From Nitrospira sp. (lineage in GTDB: Bacteria; Nitrospirota; Thermodesulfovibrionia; Thermodesulfovibrionales; SM23-35), in contig VGWZ01000015.1 in the NCBI GenBank assembly GCA_016873595.1, forward strand, positions 1 to 16,290: DNA of 16,290 bases, in the 5' to 3' direction. Both the position numbers and the translations under genes were made by a program. Positions within the stretch are counted from its first letter, which is position 1. Each line of letters begins with the position of its first letter. The notes beneath the pieces are model-generated. The model searched no databases and was not told where the DNA came from. It saw nothing but the letters and a program-made list of their open reading frames with translations. Of this stretch, positions 14,950 through 16,290 are shown in pieces.

Positions 14950-14974
14950 AGTTCTTTATAACCACTAAAAGAAA

Positions 14975-14983
14975 ATTATCACA
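14975..14983 (-). promoter_or_regulatory. Possible extended -10 promoter for ispA operon
   Basis: The minus strand reads TGTGATAAT at 14983-14975, a near-consensus -10 with a TGn extension, about 26 bases before the ispA ATG. A weak -35-like ATGACA is supplied by the end of the adjacent inverted repeat, but at a 19-base spacing. It is the only candidate in the gap between guaA and ispA. Confidence 0.35.
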
Positions 14984-14997
14984 TCCTCATATCAATT

Positions 14998-15098
14998 TCT
15001 GTCATTCTAGCTTGTCCAGAATCCTTCTTAGTCCGCCTTAGCAAAGAGGATTCAGGGGGGTTGTTTCAGAAAGATTCCCGACAAGCGGGAATGACAGA
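14998..15098. repeat. GTCATTC-type inverted repeat element (MITE-like)
   Basis: About 100 bases whose ends are inverted copies: TCTGTCATTC (14998-15007) against GAATGACAGA (15089-15098), with similarity continuing inward for about 28 bases. The right end is itself a hairpin, ATTCCCG-ACAAG-CGGGAAT (15074-15092). The left end is a weaker ATTCT/AGAAT hairpin (15004-15022). No coding frame and no clear target duplication are seen. It fills the gap between guaA and ispA and resembles non-autonomous palindromic repeats between genes. With no T-tract it is not a classical terminator, though it could form a strong stem in RNA. Confidence 0.75.
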
Positions 15099-15117
15099 TG
15101 TCGCTTTACTGGTAATC

Positions 15118-16290
15118 TCACTCCCATTCTATTGTACTCGGTGGTTTTGAGCTTATATCATATACTACCCTGTTAACCCCTTTCACTTCATTTATTATCC
15201 TGTTTGATATTCTTCCCATAATATCATATGGTATTCTTGCCCAGTCAGCTGTCATTCCGTCGAGGCTTTTTACTGCCCTGACTGCGATCACATTTTCGTA
15301 TGTCCTTTCATCGCCCATAACACCCACACTCTTTACGGGCAAAAGTACTACAAAAGCCTGCCACAGCTCGGTGTAAAGACCGGCTTTCTTTATCTCTTCT
15401 AAGACGATTGCATCTGCCTTTCTCACTATATCACACCTCTCATGTGTTACCTCATCAATAACCCTTATCGCAAGGCCTGGCCCTGGAAATGGATGACGGT
15501 TTATTATCTCATCGGGTATACCGAGTTCTTTTCCAAGGAGTCGAACCTCATCTTTAAATAATTCCCTGAGAGGTTCTATTAGTTTCAACTTCATCCTTTT
15601 GAGTAGACCTCCGACATTATGATGACTTTTTATAGTAGCTGACGGGCCCTTAAAAGGAACACTCTCTATCACATCTGGATATAATGTCCCCTGCGCAAGA
15701 AACCTGACCCCTTTGATTTTTTTGGCCTCTTCTTCAAAGACCTTTATGAATTCATTACCTATTGTCTTCCTCTTCATTTCAGGATCAACAATCCCATGCA
15801 GTTTATTGAGAAATCTTTCAGAGGCATCAACGCAGTGTATGTTCATATCAAAATGCCTTCGCAAAGTATCTTCAACTTTTTTTGCCTCTCCTGCCCTCAA
15901 GACCCCGTTATCTACAAATATGCAGGTGAGCTGATCTTTGATAGCCCTGTGTACAAGCACTGCGGTAACTGCAGAATCAACTCCACCGCTTATTCCACAC
16001 ACAACTTTTTTATTTCTGACTTTCTCTTTTATCTCTTTTGTTGCTGTATTGATGAAGGATTTTATAGTCCATGTTGGCGTGCATCCACATATCTTAAATA
16101 AAAAATTCTTCAAAATATCAAATCCTCTTGGCGTATGGACAACTTCAGGATGAAATTGTAAAGCATAAAATCCCATTTTTTTGTTTGTCATAGCTGCAAT
16201 AGGTGAATTCGCTGTATATGCTATGGGTTTAAAGTGAGAAGGACAATGCTCGATTCTGTCGCCATGGCTCATCCAGACAATAGTTTTTGT
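15118..16290 (-). CDS. guaA: GMP synthase (glutamine-hydrolysing), 5' end outside window
   Basis: Converts XMP, ATP and glutamine to GMP, the last step of guanine nucleotide synthesis. The frame stays open through the right edge: six codons (TKTIVW) precede the first visible ATG, and VWMSHGD is an internal GuaA sequence, so that ATG is not the start. About 390 of roughly 510-520 residues are present. The glutamine amidotransferase domain lacks its N-terminal part with the catalytic cysteine, but the His-Glu of LQFHPEVVHT remains. Then come the ATP pyrophosphatase P-loop SGGVDS, RFLAQGTLYPDVIES, the HHNVGGL segment, RHPFPGPGLAIRV and the C-terminal dimerisation domain ending PPSTIEWE. The C-terminus is complete, with a TGA at 15118-15120. 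Confidence 0.97.
   Translation of the reverse strand, partial: TKTIVWMSHGDRIEHCPSHFKPIAYTANSPIAAMTNKKMGFYALQFHPEVVHTPRGFDILKNFLFKICGCTPTWTIKSFINTATKEIKEKVRNKKVVCGISGGVDSAVTAVLVHRAIKDQLTCIFVDNGVLRAGEAKKVEDTLRRHFDMNIHCVDASERFLNKLHGIVDPEMKRKTIGNEFIKVFEEEAKKIKGVRFLAQGTLYPDVIESVPFKGPSATIKSHHNVGGLLKRMKLKLIEPLRELFKDEVRLLGKELGIPDEIINRHPFPGPGLAIRVIDEVTHERCDIVRKADAIVLEEIKKAGLYTELWQAFVVLLPVKSVGVMGDERTYENVIAVRAVKSLDGMTADWARIPYDIMGRISNRIINEVKGVNRVVYDISSKPPSTIEWE

Overview
This window is a compact, AT-rich bacterial chromosome segment in which every credible gene lies on the minus strand. The genes are core metabolism and housekeeping. I see no rRNA, tRNA, CRISPR array, insertion sequence or phage gene. 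The mix of genes suggests an anaerobic or sulfur-metabolising Gram-negative lineage, with Nitrospirota (Thermodesulfovibrionia-like) or a deltaproteobacterial relative as best guesses. The supporting points are a small one-domain sirohaem sulfite reductase, an ilvC-psd pair, an ispA-dxs-tlyA chain and PSPLKGEG-type repeats. The taxonomic call is an inference with moderate confidence at most.

Layout in transcription order, from high to low coordinates. (1) guaA, GMP synthase, cut by the right edge of the window. (2) A short gap holding a GTCATTC-type inverted repeat. (3) ispA-dxs-tlyA and a helical-repeat protein of unknown function, a tightly overlapping isoprenoid and rRNA-methylation operon. 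(4) A polyamine operon: ornithine-decarboxylase-like enzyme, spermidine synthase and a second aminopropyltransferase that resembles ACL5 thermospermine synthase. (5) galU-lon-thiL and a DUF2062 membrane protein, behind an extended -10 promoter. (6) ilvC-psd and a small sulfite reductase, behind a -35/-10 promoter and a strong ribosome binding site. (7) About 270 bp with no convincing gene and one more small GTCATTC hairpin.

Within operons the genes abut or overlap by a few bases (stop and start fused as GTGA, ATGA, TTGA or TGATG), so translational coupling is likely. The polyamine block reads as an ordered route: ornithine to putrescine to spermidine to, probably, thermospermine. No S-adenosylmethionine decarboxylase is present, so decarboxylated SAM must come from a gene elsewhere.

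The most unusual signal is that repeat DNA of an intergenic kind sits in frame inside two essential enzymes. A GC-rich palindrome adds about 20 residues to ThiL, and a cluster of three different short tandem repeats adds about 30 residues to IspA. Both reading frames stay open and all catalytic motifs on either side are kept. Other points of interest are the ACL5-like enzyme, a shortened cofactor-specificity loop in IlvC, and the sulfite reductase at the end of the ilvC-psd operon. I found no clearly novel defence or mobile system.
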